NCBI RefSeq assembly: GCF_006538885.1
Contig: NZ_BJLY01000001.1
Span: 124,001-188,000 of the forward strand
Length of the DNA stretch: 64,000 bases
Source: Gluconobacter roseus NBRC 3990
Lineage (GTDB): Bacteria > Pseudomonadota > Alphaproteobacteria > Acetobacterales > Acetobacteraceae
Direction of reading: 5' to 3'
The notes beneath the pieces were generated by a model. It saw only the letters and a list, made by a program, of their open reading frames with translations, did no database searches and had not been told where the DNA came from. Positions 8,192 to 17,442 of this stretch are shown piece by piece. Made by a program: the position numbers and the translations under genes. Positions within the stretch are counted from its first letter, which is position 1, and each line of letters starts with the position of its first letter.

Positions 8192-9612
8192 TGAGAACCC
8201 TTTTTCTCCAGCCTCCTTCCTTTGACGGTTTTGATGGTGGCGCTGGCTCCCGCTACCAGGCGAAGCGTGAGATCAAGTCCTTCTGGTACCCGACCTGGCT
8301 GGCCCAGCCGGCTGCACTGGTTCCCGGATCGCGTCTGATTGATGCTCCGCCGGCGAAGATGGGCATGGACCCCATTCTTGAAGACGTGAAGAACCGTGAT
8401 CTCGTGGTCATGCACACCTCCACGCCGTCTTTCGCCTCCGACGTGCGCGTCGCCCAGATGCTCAAGGATGCGAACCCCAAGCTGATGATCGGCATGGTGG
8501 GGGCGAAGGTTGCCGTCCAGCCGATGGAGAGCATGGAGAAGGGTGGCCCGATCGACTTTGTGGCCCGCAACGAGTTCGACTTCACGATCAAGGAGATCGC
8601 CGAAGGCAAGCCGCTGGCCGAAGTGGACGGCATCACCTGGCGCAACGAGAAGGGTGAGATCATCGCGAACAAGGATCGCGCGATGATCGAGGACATGGAC
8701 AGCCTGCCGTTCGTGACCGAGGTCTACAAGCGCGACCTGAACATCAATGACTACTTCATCGGCTACCTGAAGCACCCCTACATCTCGATCTATACGGGCC
8801 GTGGCTGCAAGTCGCGCTGCACGTTCTGCCTGTGGCCGCAGACTGTTGGCGGTCACCGCTACCGGACCCGCAGCCCCGAGCATGTGGCTGCTGAAGTGCG
8901 TCTGGCCAAGCAGTACTTCCCTGAAGTGCAGGAATTCATGTTCGATGATGACACCTTCACGGACGACCTGCCGCGCGCGGAAGCCATTGCCCGCGAAATG
9001 GGCAAGCTCGGTGTCACCTGGTCCTGCAACGCCAAGGCGAATGTGCCCTACGAGACCCTGAAGGTTCTCAAGGAAAACGGTCTGCGCCTGCTGCTGGTCG
9101 GCTATGAGAGCGGCAACCAGCAGATCCTGCACAACATCAAGAAGGGCATGCGCGTCGAGACCGCCAAGGAATTCACGCGCAACTGCCACAAGCTGGGCAT
9201 CAAGATCCACGGAACCTTCATCGTCGGCCTGCCGGGCGAGACGAAGGAGACCATCCAAGAGACGATCGAGTTCGCCAAGGAAATCAACCCGCATACCCTG
9301 CAGGTTTCCCTAGCCGCGCCGTATCCGGGTACGTTCCTGCACAAGCAGGCGACGGAAAACGGCTGGCTGAACGAGGCGGAAGCTGAACTGATCGATGAGA
9401 GTGGCGTGCAGATCGCTCCGCTGCACTATCCGCACCTGTCGCACACGGAAATCTTCGAGAGCGTCGAGGAATTCTACCGCAAGTTCTACTTCCGCGGCTC
9501 CAAGATCGCCTCGATCGTCAACGAGATGGTTCGCAGCCCGCAGATGATGAAGCGCCGTCTGCGCGAGGGCGTGGAGTTCTTCCAGTTCCTCAAGGACCGT
9601 CACGCCGCCTGA
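8188..9612 (+). CDS. hpnJ: Hopanoid radical SAM enzyme HpnJ (B12-binding type)
   Basis: HpnJ is needed to convert glucosaminyl bacteriohopanetetrol into the cyclitol ether by ring contraction. The 474-residue protein has an N-terminal cobalamin-binding-like domain (about residues 1-150) and a radical SAM domain with C207-x3-C211-x2-C214. A YESGNQ segment and IVGLPGET are typical of the B12-binding radical SAM superfamily. I chose the ATG at 8188: it overlaps the hpnI stop and has AGGAG nine bases upstream. The longer frame from 8089 is hpnI sequence read out of frame. GC-rich codon use matches a highly expressed core gene. Confidence 0.94.
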   Translation: MMRTLFLQPPSFDGFDGGAGSRYQAKREIKSFWYPTWLAQPAALVPGSRLIDAPPAKMGMDPILEDVKNRDLVVMHTSTPSFASDVRVAQMLKDANPKLMIGMVGAKVAVQPMESMEKGGPIDFVARNEFDFTIKEIAEGKPLAEVDGITWRNEKGEIIANKDRAMIEDMDSLPFVTEVYKRDLNINDYFIGYLKHPYISIYTGRGCKSRCTFCLWPQTVGGHRYRTRSPEHVAAEVRLAKQYFPEVQEFMFDDDTFTDDLPRAEAIAREMGKLGVTWSCNAKANVPYETLKVLKENGLRLLLVGYESGNQQILHNIKKGMRVETAKEFTRNCHKLGIKIHGTFIVGLPGETKETIQETIEFAKEINPHTLQVSLAAPYPGTFLHKQATENGWLNEAEAELIDESGVQIAPLHYPHLSHTEIFESVEEFYRKFYFRGSKIASIVNEMVRSPQMMKRRLREGVEFFQFLKDRHAA

Positions 9613-9641
9613 ACGGTGCGCGCCTGACCGGACACTACCCA

Positions 9642-9674
9642 GGGGTCATGGCAGATGTCATGGCCCCTTTTTCG
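9642..9674 (+). terminator. Terminator-like hairpin between hpnJ and hpnK
   Basis: The 9-bp stem pairs GGGGTCATG (9642-9650) with CATGGCCCC (9658-9666), with one G-T pair, and is followed by five T. It looks like an intrinsic terminator but ends only 12 bases before the hpnK ATG, in the space where the ribosome would bind. Confidence 0.75.
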
Positions 9675-9685
9675 TGAGACCAGCC

Positions 9686-10522
9686 ATGACATCCAGCGCC
9701 CTTCGCCGCGCCATCGTATCCGCCGACGATTTCGGTATGAGCCTTGAAGTCAACGAGGCCATCGAACAGGCCCATCGTAATGGCATCCTGTCCACGACCA
9801 GCCTGATGGTCGCAGGTGACGCCGCCGAAGACGCCATCCGGCGAGCGAAGACCATGCCGGACCTGAAGGTCGGGCTGCATGTGGTAGCGATCGAGGGCAA
9901 GTCTGTGCTCGATCTTCCCGCCATCACCGATGAGCAGGGTTGGTTCGACCGTAACCAGCTGCGTCTTGGCGTAGAATATTTCTTCTGCCCGGCCGCGCGC
10001 AAGGCTCTGCGCCGCGAGATCGAAGCCCAGTTCCGGGCCTTTGCCGCGACCGGGCTCACGCTCGATCATGCCAACGCCCACAAGCACATGCATCTGCATC
10101 CGACCGTGGGGCGCTTTCTGATCGAGTCCGGGCTGGAGCATGGATTGCAGGCTGTCCGCTCGCCTTTCGAGCCGCCGGAGCCTGTTGAGGCCAATGACAC
10201 GCTGGGAGACCGCGCCCTGCGTCACTGGATCGGCGTCCTGCGCCACCAGCTCCGCAAAGCGGGACTGAAAACCAATGACTGGTGTTTCGGTCTGCGCTGG
10301 TCCGGCCATATGACGCCGGACCATATCTGCGGCCTTATCCCGCGTCTGCCGGAGGGCACGAGCGAAATCTACTTCCACCCCGCCACAGCCCAGAACGCCA
10401 TGATGAAGCGCTTCATGCCGGGCTATGAGCAGGAAGGCGAACTGGCCGCCCTTCTGGACCCGGCCGTGCGGGTCTCATTCGACCGCTATGGTGTCGCCCG
10501 CATCGGCTGGGCCGATCTGTAA
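9686..10522 (+). CDS. hpnK: Hopanoid deacetylase HpnK (YdjC/ChbG family)
   Basis: HpnK removes the acetyl group from N-acetylglucosaminyl bacteriohopanetetrol made by HpnI. The 278-residue protein has the YdjC fold signatures: SADDFGMS at residues 12-19 with the metal-binding aspartate pair, and HANAHKHMHLHP with several metal-ligand histidines. The ATG at 9686 is preceded by a weak GAG. An in-frame GTG at 9674 is an alternative start. A terminator-like hairpin directly upstream may limit its expression relative to hpnI and hpnJ. The next gene converges on it. Confidence 0.92.
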   Translation: MTSSALRRAIVSADDFGMSLEVNEAIEQAHRNGILSTTSLMVAGDAAEDAIRRAKTMPDLKVGLHVVAIEGKSVLDLPAITDEQGWFDRNQLRLGVEYFFCPAARKALRREIEAQFRAFAATGLTLDHANAHKHMHLHPTVGRFLIESGLEHGLQAVRSPFEPPEPVEANDTLGDRALRHWIGVLRHQLRKAGLKTNDWCFGLRWSGHMTPDHICGLIPRLPEGTSEIYFHPATAQNAMMKRFMPGYEQEGELAALLDPAVRVSFDRYGVARIGWADL

Positions 10523-10554
10523 GACCGGCCCTGACCGACGGGGCAGGGCGAGGT

Positions 10555-11535
10555 TCAGGCCGTCAGCGTGAACGCCTCGGTCGGGCGTGCGCCGTAACGG
10601 GTGATGATCTCGCCGGCGGCCCGATTGCCCAGCTTCGTGCAGGTCACGAGGTCATGCTTCTTGCTCAGACCGGCAAGGAAGCCTGCGGCGAACGCATCAC
10701 CCGCGCCCGTGGTGTCCACAACCTTCACTTCGGTCGTCGGCACGTCATGGCGCTCTCCATCGCCGATGACGACCGCACCCTTCTCACCGCGCGTGATGAC
10801 GGCCAGCTTCGTCTCGGCGGAGACCTGCGTGACGGCTTCTTCGAAATCCGTGACTTCGTACAGCGCCAGAAGCTCGGCCTCGTTGGCGAACAGGATGTCC
10901 ACATGACCGGCCACGAGTTCGTGGAAAGCCGCGCGGTGACGTTCTACACAGAACGTGTCGGACAGCGTCAGGGCGACCTGACGGTTGGCCTTGCGGGCCA
11001 GACGGGCAGCGTGCTCGAACGCTTCCTGGGCCTGCGGCTTGTCGTACAGATAGCCTTCGAGATAGGTGATGGCAGCATCGGCCACGACGGCTTCATGCAC
11101 ATCCTCGGGCGTGAATTCCGTGCAGGCACCGAGATAGGTGAACATCGTGCGCTGGCCTTCCGGCGTCACCAGAACGATGCAGCGCGCGGTCGGCGTGCCA
11201 TCGGCGGCCGGAAGCGGCTCGGACGGGAAGGTGATGCCCTGTTCGCGGATGTCGCGCGTGAAATGGTCGCCGGCTTCGTCAGCCGTTACCTTGCCGAGAT
11301 ACGCAACCTTCGCGCCCATGCGGGCTGCAACAACAGCGGTGTTTGCGCCGGAACCGCCACCGGTCACGTTTTCGATGTCGACGCGGCTTTCGATGGCATG
11401 CGCCGTAGGAGCGTCAATCAGGGTCATGCTCCCGGCAGCAGCGCCAAGCCCGTCGATCAGATCCTGGCCCACAGGGGCGAGGACGTCGACGATGGCATTG
11501 CCGATACACAGAAGGTCATGCTGGGGTGCAGACAT
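10555..11535 (-). CDS. Adenosine kinase-like PfkB-family sugar kinase
   Basis: The 326-residue protein is a ribokinase/PfkB fold kinase. It contains the substrate-lid region with GGGSGANTA and the catalytic signature DTTGAGDAFAAGF with its aspartate base. Alphaproteobacterial proteins with this N-terminus (LLCIGNAIVDVL) are usually annotated as adenosine kinases, salvaging adenosine to AMP. The start at 11533-11535 is preceded by GGAG at good distance; the frame is open to 11577. Salvage of nucleosides from SAM-dependent reactions would make sense beside radical SAM hopanoid genes, but the linkage is only positional. Confidence 0.85.
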   Translation of the reverse strand: MSAPQHDLLCIGNAIVDVLAPVGQDLIDGLGAAAGSMTLIDAPTAHAIESRVDIENVTGGGSGANTAVVAARMGAKVAYLGKVTADEAGDHFTRDIREQGITFPSEPLPAADGTPTARCIVLVTPEGQRTMFTYLGACTEFTPEDVHEAVVADAAITYLEGYLYDKPQAQEAFEHAARLARKANRQVALTLSDTFCVERHRAAFHELVAGHVDILFANEAELLALYEVTDFEEAVTQVSAETKLAVITRGEKGAVVIGDGERHDVPTTEVKVVDTTGAGDAFAAGFLAGLSKKHDLVTCTKLGNRAAGEIITRYGARPTEAFTLTA

Positions 11536-11831
11536 TGGAACTCCGGTCAGGTCGCTGAAAACTTCGGAAAAAAACATTTAACGGGCGGACTGCGCCATTA
11601 AATCAACACGATCATAGGTCCCCTGTAGGGCTACGCCAACTCCCGGTCGCTCTCGTGCCGTTTTCATACGTGATCTTTCGTCACATTTATGGAAATGCGC
11701 GTCTTGTCCCGCCGGGTGGTGAGCGTGTAGCGTTGTCGAAAGGCCCGCCCTGACTGTTCCGCCCTTGCGATGGAGCATCCGGGAGACGTCCTAGACAGAG
11801 TGTTCTTTTCCAGATCCGCAGCGGGGTTTCC

Positions 11832-12524
11832 TTGTTCAGAAGACGCAAACCGGAAGATGAGTCCAAACCTGCAGAGAACAGCAAGCTCGCAGGACAGCCC
11901 ATTTTCCCCAACCGGCCGGACGCTCCCAGCCAGACGGCTCCCGCGTCAGGATCCGGATCGCCCACCAGTCCCCAGCAGCCCAACCAGCAGAAGGACCCCG
12001 CTCCCATGGGTCGTACCCCTTTCCCGGCGCCGCCGTCCCCCAACTCTCCGACGGGCGCAATGCCGGCAGGGGCTCCGCGTCCCGGTGCGGCCGCCGTTCC
12101 GGGCGCACCGCGCCAGACCGGTCCGGAGCGTCGCACGCTTGTCGTGGGCCGCGGCATCAGCGTTCAGGGTTCGGTGCAGGACGCCGAGCGCCTCGTGGTT
12201 GAGGGCACCGTCGAGTCCAGCATGATCCAGGCGACCGAGCTTCAGGTCACGCATGGTGGCGTCTTCCGTGGTGGCGTTGAAGTTGAAGACGCGGAACTGG
12301 CTGGCACGATCGACGGGACCCTGACCGTCAATGGCAGCCTGACGATCCGCTCCACCGGCCGTCTGATCGGCAAGGTGAAGTGCCGTCGCCTGCAGGTCGA
12401 GGATGGTGGCCAGATCACCGGTCAGCTCGAAATGATCACGGACGGCGCACCTGCCCGCCCGCTCGCCAGCGAAGCCCCGAAGGCCGAGCCGGCCGCCGGT
12501 GAAGGTTCCAGCGAAGCTCCCTGA
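11832..12524 (+). CDS. Bactofilin (polymer-forming cytoskeletal protein)
   Basis: Bactofilins self-assemble without nucleotide into filaments that position cell-wall or polar proteins. The 230-residue protein has a long Pro/Ser/Gln-rich disordered N-terminus (about 1-100). A right-handed beta-helix core follows at about 100-205, with the repeated hydrophobic/Gly pattern RTLVVGRGISVQGSV and GTIDGTLTVNGSLTIRSTGRLIG, and then an Ala/Glu-rich tail. The start is TTG, preceded by GGGG seven bases upstream; no ATG exists before the conserved core region except internal Met residues. Confidence 0.9.
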   Translation: MFRRRKPEDESKPAENSKLAGQPIFPNRPDAPSQTAPASGSGSPTSPQQPNQQKDPAPMGRTPFPAPPSPNSPTGAMPAGAPRPGAAAVPGAPRQTGPERRTLVVGRGISVQGSVQDAERLVVEGTVESSMIQATELQVTHGGVFRGGVEVEDAELAGTIDGTLTVNGSLTIRSTGRLIGKVKCRRLQVEDGGQITGQLEMITDGAPARPLASEAPKAEPAAGEGSSEAP

Positions 12525-12544
12525 TCCGTTTTCCGGACCAGCAG

Positions 12545-12578
12545 AAAAGCCCGTTCCCGGATTGGGGCGGGCTTTTTT
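12545..12578 (+). terminator. Rho-independent terminator after the bactofilin gene
   Basis: The stem pairs AAAAGCCCG (12545-12553) with CGGGCTTTT (12568-12576) and is followed by T. It lies 20 bases after the bactofilin stop. Confidence 0.9.
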
Positions 12579-12642
12579 GTGTCCAGGTCCTTTCCGCCGG
12601 CGGCAGAACATCGCACAGGGCCGCCCAGACAGGAGAAACTCC

Positions 12643-13137
12643 ATGACGTTCCGTCTGCTCCCCGCAGTTGCCGCAGCCCTGCTGTGCGCACCGTTCGCCG
12701 CATCCGCACAGGGTCTTTTCGGTCAGGCTCTGACAGGCCAGACCACCCATGACATGCCTGCTGCCTGCGATAATGCCCACTTCCTTGCGGACCAGCAGGG
12801 ACTGGAACAGTCCGGACCCACCCGTATCGATCTTCCCGAGCATCTGTGCGGACAGGTCCTCGCCATCTCACCAAAAGCCAAGCGGACCCGCAGCGGCTGG
12901 CATGGCTATTTCTATGTGTCAGTCGGGCAGGGCGTCTCCATCCGCATCGTCTCCGATCTTGATGAGATGAACGCCCCGCAATGGCCCTGGGTTAACAAGG
13001 GCGATCAGGTTGAGGTGCAGGGCCGGTACTATTACGACAGCCTGCGCCGTCAGGGCGTGGACTGGACCCATCACGGTACGAGCCGCAAATGGCGCTGGCC
13101 CGGCTATGTCGTTGTGAACGGCACCCGCTACCAGTAA
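12643..13137 (+). CDS. Secreted DUF3465 protein
   Basis: The 164-residue protein has a clear Sec signal peptide ending near ASAQG (residues 1-23) and a small conserved domain. Segments typical of DUF3465 are HGYFYVSVGQG, DLDEMNAPQWPWV, KGDQVEVQGRYYYD and DWTHHG. The fold is expected to be a small OB-like beta barrel. The function is unknown; it is likely periplasmic. Two cysteines (in AACDNAHF and HLCGQV) could form a disulfide. AGGAGA lies seven bases before the ATG. It is followed by a strong bidirectional terminator. Confidence 0.85.
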   Translation: MTFRLLPAVAAALLCAPFAASAQGLFGQALTGQTTHDMPAACDNAHFLADQQGLEQSGPTRIDLPEHLCGQVLAISPKAKRTRSGWHGYFYVSVGQGVSIRIVSDLDEMNAPQWPWVNKGDQVEVQGRYYYDSLRRQGVDWTHHGTSRKWRWPGYVVVNGTRYQ

Positions 13138-13142
13138 CGAAA

Positions 13143-13177
13143 AAGGCCCGGGAGACGATGTCTCCCGGGCCTTCTCT
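13143..13177. terminator. Bidirectional terminator between the DUF3465 gene and clpA
   Basis: A perfect 14-bp stem (13143-13156 with 13160-13173) has a 3-base loop and is flanked by A and T runs. It can serve both converging genes. Confidence 0.92.
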
Positions 13178-13191
13178 TTTAAAGCTGGGCT

Positions 13192-15507
13192 TCAGTTTGT
13201 TGCTTCGTCTTTCTTCGAAGCGCCATCCTCGCCCTTGGGCTCGTCCCGGCCTTCGATGATATCGAAGTCGAGCGCGCCGTTCTTCATACCAATCCGCACG
13301 GCACCACCCTGAGCCAGCCGTCCGAAGAGCAATTCTTCCGCCAGCGGCTTCTTGATGTGCTCCTGAATGACGCGGCCCAGAGGACGCGCGCCATACAGGC
13401 GGTCATATCCGCGCTCGGCCAACCATTCCTTCGCGCTCGAGGAGATCTCGATCGTGACGTGACGGTCGGCCAACTGGGCTTCGAGCTGGAGCACGAACTT
13501 CTCTACTACACGGCCCACCGTTTCCGGTGTGAGGTTGGCGAACGGAATGATCGCATCCAGACGGTTGCGGAATTCCGGCGTGAACAGGCGCTTGATCGCC
13601 TCTTCATCCTCACCGCTGCGTACGGTGCGACCAAACCCGATCGTTTCCTTGGACAGATCCGCCGCACCCGCATTCGTGGTCATGATCAGGATCACGTTGC
13701 GGAAATCAACGACCTTGCCGTTGTGATCCGTCAGGCGACCATGATCCATGACCTGAAGCAGGACATTGAACAGGTCCGGATGGGCCTTCTCGATCTCGTC
13801 CAGCAGCAGAACCGCATGCGGATGCTGGTCGATGGCATCCGTCAGCAGGCCACCCTGATCGAAGCCGACATAACCCGGAGGCGCGCCGATCAAACGGGAG
13901 ATCGAATGACGCTCCATATATTCGGACATGTCGAAGCGGATCAGCTCGATCCCGAGCGAGTTCGCAAGCTGCTTGGCCACTTCCGTCTTACCGACGCCCG
14001 TAGGGCCGGAGAACAGATAGTTACCAATCGGCTTTTCTGCATCGCGCAGTCCGGCACGGGACAGCTTGATCGCAGCGGCCAGCGCATCAATCGCCTTGTC
14101 CTGTCCGAAGACCATGTTCCGCAGATCCCGCTCCAGATGGCGCAGGGTCTCGCGGTCATCGGCCGAGACGCTCTTGGGCGGGATGCGGGCGATCTTGGCG
14201 ATGGCCTCTTCCACGTCCTTCAGCGTCACCGTCTTGCGGCGCTTGTTTTCGGGCACCAGCATCCGCGCGGCGCCGACTTCGTCGATCACGTCGATCGCCT
14301 TGTCTGGCAGCTTGCGGTCATGGACATACTTGGCCGCCAACTCGACCGCGCCGCGCAGGGCTTCGTCAGTGTAGCGCACCTTGTGATGCTTCTCGTAGCT
14401 GCCCTTCAGGCCGCGCAGGATCTTGACCGCATCCTCGATCGAAGGCTCCGGCACGTCGATCTTCTGGAACCGGCGGACGAGCGCCCGATCCTTCTCGAAA
14501 TGCTGGCGGAATTCCTTGTAGGTCGTGGACCCGATGCAGCGCAGCGTCCCGGCAGCCAGGGCAGGCTTGAGCAGGTTGGACGCATCCATCGCCCCGCCCG
14601 AGGTCGCACCGGCACCGATCACGGTATGGATCTCGTCGATGAACAGAATTGCGCCAGGGGTCTGGTCCATTTCCGTCACGACGGCCTTCAGCCGCTCTTC
14701 GAAATCGCCGCGATACCGTGTGCCGGCCAGAAGCGAACCCATGTCGAGCGAGTAGATCGTGCTGTTCAGCAGCACTTCCGGTACGTCACCTTCCACGATC
14801 CGCTTGGCCAGACCTTCGGCAATGGCCGTCTTGCCCACGCCCGGATCGCCCACATAGAGCGGGTTGTTCTTGGTGCGGCGGCACAGGATCTGAATGGTGC
14901 GTTCGATTTCCTGATCGCGGCCGATAAGTGGATCAATCCGTCCTTCACGCGCGCGCTCGTTCAGATCGACGCAATAGGTCGCCAGCGCACCTTCCTTGGC
15001 ACTTTCCTTGCGCTCTTCACGCTCGGACGTGTCCTTGGACGCTGCGGTTGCACGGCGTCCTGTCCCACGGTCCGGCGCCTTGGCGATGCCATGGGAGATA
15101 AAATTGACCGCATCGAGTCGCGTCATATCCTGCAGCTGCAGGAAATAGACGGCATGGCTCTCGCGTTCGGCAAATAAGGCCACAAGCACGTTCGCACCCG
15201 TGACCTCGTCACGGCCCGTGCTCTGCACATGGATCGCCGCACGCTGGATCACGCGCTGGAACGCTGCGGTGGGTTTGGGTTCCGTCGGCCGTTCTGCGGC
15301 GAGCCCCGCCAGATCCTTGTCGAGGAAATCGGTCAGGTCGGAGCGCAGCTTGTCGAGATCGATGCCACAGGCCCGGAAGACCGTCAGGGCATCGTCATCT
15401 TCTGTCAGCGCGAGCAGAAGGTGTTCGAGGGTTGCATATTCATGACGCCGGTCACCTGCGAATGTCAGGGCGCGGTGGAGCGTCTGTTCGAGCGTACGGG
15501 ACAGCAT
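13192..15507 (-). CDS. clpA: ATP-dependent Clp protease ATP-binding subunit ClpA
   Basis: ClpA unfolds substrates and feeds them into ClpP. The 771-residue protein has the Clp N-domain repeat (1-145). The first AAA+ module carries Walker A GDPGVGKT near residue 220 and Walker B LFIDEIH. The second carries Walker A GPTGVGKT near 500 and Walker B LLLDEIE. An IGF loop (ETIGFG) before the C-terminal part is the ClpP-docking signature, which separates ClpA from ClpB; the long ClpB middle coiled coil is absent. It follows clpS on the same strand, the usual arrangement. Confidence 0.96.
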   Translation of the reverse strand: MLSRTLEQTLHRALTFAGDRRHEYATLEHLLLALTEDDDALTVFRACGIDLDKLRSDLTDFLDKDLAGLAAERPTEPKPTAAFQRVIQRAAIHVQSTGRDEVTGANVLVALFAERESHAVYFLQLQDMTRLDAVNFISHGIAKAPDRGTGRRATAASKDTSEREERKESAKEGALATYCVDLNERAREGRIDPLIGRDQEIERTIQILCRRTKNNPLYVGDPGVGKTAIAEGLAKRIVEGDVPEVLLNSTIYSLDMGSLLAGTRYRGDFEERLKAVVTEMDQTPGAILFIDEIHTVIGAGATSGGAMDASNLLKPALAAGTLRCIGSTTYKEFRQHFEKDRALVRRFQKIDVPEPSIEDAVKILRGLKGSYEKHHKVRYTDEALRGAVELAAKYVHDRKLPDKAIDVIDEVGAARMLVPENKRRKTVTLKDVEEAIAKIARIPPKSVSADDRETLRHLERDLRNMVFGQDKAIDALAAAIKLSRAGLRDAEKPIGNYLFSGPTGVGKTEVAKQLANSLGIELIRFDMSEYMERHSISRLIGAPPGYVGFDQGGLLTDAIDQHPHAVLLLDEIEKAHPDLFNVLLQVMDHGRLTDHNGKVVDFRNVILIMTTNAGAADLSKETIGFGRTVRSGEDEEAIKRLFTPEFRNRLDAIIPFANLTPETVGRVVEKFVLQLEAQLADRHVTIEISSSAKEWLAERGYDRLYGARPLGRVIQEHIKKPLAEELLFGRLAQGGAVRIGMKNGALDFDIIEGRDEPKGEDGASKKDEATN

Positions 15508-15636
15508 GTGATGGCGCTCCTCTCGACCTCTCGTAAGAAAGGTATCTTGTCGCGGAGTAACGTGTAACGCCAGTCAGAAACGCAGATGGAAACAAGAAAT
15601 TATCCTGGGTCCGCGCTTTTCTGCCTGTCAGACGGA

Positions 15637-16062
15637 TCAGTCTTTCTCGATCGTGCACTGAAGTGGATGCTGGTTCTGGCGCGCCAGATCCATCACCTGT
15701 GTCACCTTGCTTTCAGCCACTTCATACGTGAACACCCCGCAGACCCCAACGCCGCGCTGGTGAACCTGGAGCATGATGGCTGTTGCTTCGTCCCTGGTCT
15801 TGGCAAAGAAGCGCTCCAGCACATGCACCACGAACTCCATGGGCGTGTAGTCGTCGTTGAGCATCAGCACCTTGTACATGGAAGGTTTGCGCGTCCGTGT
15901 CCGGGGGCGCACCACCACGCTGATTTCAAGGTCCTGATCCCCGTCTCCCGGGCCAAGTGGAGGAATGGAGTCGGGCGACTCCGGCCCCATGCGAGACATC
16001 ATGCGCGTGAAAGCGACATCAGGACGGCCGTTCAGACAGGAGGGAAGATCATAAGAAGACAT
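15637..16062 (-). CDS. clpS: ClpS adaptor protein
   Basis: ClpS delivers N-degron substrates to ClpA. The 141-residue protein has a variable N-terminal extension of about 55 residues and the compact ClpS domain with [15 protein letters not shown] and the downstream helix region ending [10 protein letters not shown]. The NDDYTPM segment contains the residues that form the hydrophobic pocket for the destabilising N-terminal amino acid. The extension is rather long, so a later Met could be the true start; no strong ribosome-binding site marks either choice. It lies 129 bases upstream of clpA. Confidence 0.92.
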   Translation of the reverse strand: MSSYDLPSCLNGRPDVAFTRMMSRMGPESPDSIPPLGPGDGDQDLEISVVVRPRTRTRKPSMYKVLMLNDDYTPMEFVVHVLERFFAKTRDEATAIMLQVHQRGVGVCGVFTYEVAESKVTQVMDLARQNQHPLQCTIEKD

Positions 16063-16304
16063 GACTGGTATGATATGGTGCGAATTTCCCTCTTGAGAAG
16101 GGCTGGCGGTCTTCGAAATAAGGTTTTTATGCGCCGTCTGCCATGATGTTGCCTCCTTTGGCCCCTGCTTACGAAAAATTAAGGAAAGTCCTTCAAAGCT
16201 GGTGGACGGGAAGTTTTCAATGCGCCTAGAGTACCAGTAATGCAGGGCTTCAGAGCCTAGAATTGTTCCCGCGACGATATTCCCGTTCAGAGGCTGTCAG
16301 ACAC

Positions 16305-17351
16305 ATGCGTTTCCCGTTTCAGAAAGCTTTTCTGTTGTGCGCCATGACAGCCATGGGTCTGGGATCGGCCAAGGCACAGTATGCGGGGCACGTTTCCAGT
16401 TACGTGATGGATGCAAAGACCGGTGCCGTTCTGTCCCAGACGGATGCAGATCTGCAGCGTTACCCGGCGTCCCTGACCAAGCTCATGACGCTGTATCTGA
16501 CGTTCCGTGCCCTTGAGGCGCATCAGATCACGCTGGATGAACAGGTTCCGGTTTCCATTCACGCGTCTGTTCAGGCCCCATCCAAGCTTGGTCTCGTGCC
16601 GGGCACGCGTCTGACGGTGGAGCAGGGCATTCTGGGTCTTGTCACGAAATCCGCGAATGACGCGGCCTGCGCGCTCGGGGAGTTTCTCGGCGGCGGCGAT
16701 GAAGTCCGTTTCGCCCAGCTCATGACGCAGCAGGCCCGTGCGCTGGGCATGACCAACACGACCTTCCGCAATGCCTCCGGTCTGCCGGACCCTGATCAGG
16801 TCACGACGGCCCATGATCTTGCGCTGCTGTCACAGCATCTGATCGCCGATTTCCCGCAGTATTACCATTATTTCAATGTCCCATCCTTCTACTTCCATCG
16901 TCGCATGGTCCCGAATCATGATCCGATGCTGAAAATCTATGCCGGCGCGGACGGTCTGAAGACCGGTTATACTGATCTTGCTGGTCATAATCTCATCACA
17001 TCTGCCCAGCGTGGCAATGTCCGTCTGATCGGCGTGGTCATGGGATCGTCGAGCAATACCCGCCGTTCGATGGAAATGGTAGCGCTGCTCGACAAGGGCT
17101 TTGCTGATGAAGGCATCGCGCCCCAGCCGCTTCTGCATCCGGCAGCGCCGTCCGGTGTCCTGATGGCGTCTGCCCGTCGTCGCGGCCGCTTCCATCAGAG
17201 CATTCTGCTTGCAGCATCCCGCCCGATGGAAGTGGCGGATGCACCAACGGCCCCCCGCCGTTATGGCCGGATTTCTCATCATGGTGCGGCCGTTCGGATG
17301 GTTAGCGTGCGTCATGTGGTTGCCCACAAGAAGCGCTCCCGGCACAGCTGA
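16305..17351 (+). CDS. Serine-type D-alanyl-D-alanine carboxypeptidase (PBP5/6 family)
   Basis: The enzyme trims the terminal D-Ala from peptidoglycan stem pentapeptides in the periplasm. The 348-residue protein has a signal peptide (cleavage near AKAQ, residue 24). It has the three penicillin-binding motifs: S56-L-T-K59, S116-A-N118 and K219-T-G221. The usual C-terminal PBP5 beta domain and amphipathic membrane anchor are not recognisable; instead there is a basic His/Arg-rich tail of about 70 residues. The ATG at 16305 is preferred over the TTG at 16263 because it starts the signal peptide. Confidence 0.92.
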   Translation: MRFPFQKAFLLCAMTAMGLGSAKAQYAGHVSSYVMDAKTGAVLSQTDADLQRYPASLTKLMTLYLTFRALEAHQITLDEQVPVSIHASVQAPSKLGLVPGTRLTVEQGILGLVTKSANDAACALGEFLGGGDEVRFAQLMTQQARALGMTNTTFRNASGLPDPDQVTTAHDLALLSQHLIADFPQYYHYFNVPSFYFHRRMVPNHDPMLKIYAGADGLKTGYTDLAGHNLITSAQRGNVRLIGVVMGSSSNTRRSMEMVALLDKGFADEGIAPQPLLHPAAPSGVLMASARRRGRFHQSILLAASRPMEVADAPTAPRRYGRISHHGAAVRMVSVRHVVAHKKRSRHS

Positions 17352-17383
17352 TACCGAAAATCTGACCTGCCGCCTTGCGATCC

Positions 17384-17416
17384 AGCCCGGACAGACGCAT
17401 TTTGTCCGGGCTTTTT
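17384..17416 (+). terminator. Rho-independent terminator after the carboxypeptidase gene
   Basis: A perfect 10-bp stem (AGCCCGGACA with TGTCCGGGCT) is followed by five T. Confidence 0.9.
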
Positions 17417-17442
17417 GAAGATTGAAGGATCGGGCAGCAGAT

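Noticed and set aside
10523-10554. GCCCTG/CAGGGC hairpin between hpnK and the adenosine kinase gene
   Set aside because: Short stem without a T run on either strand; not strong enough to call.
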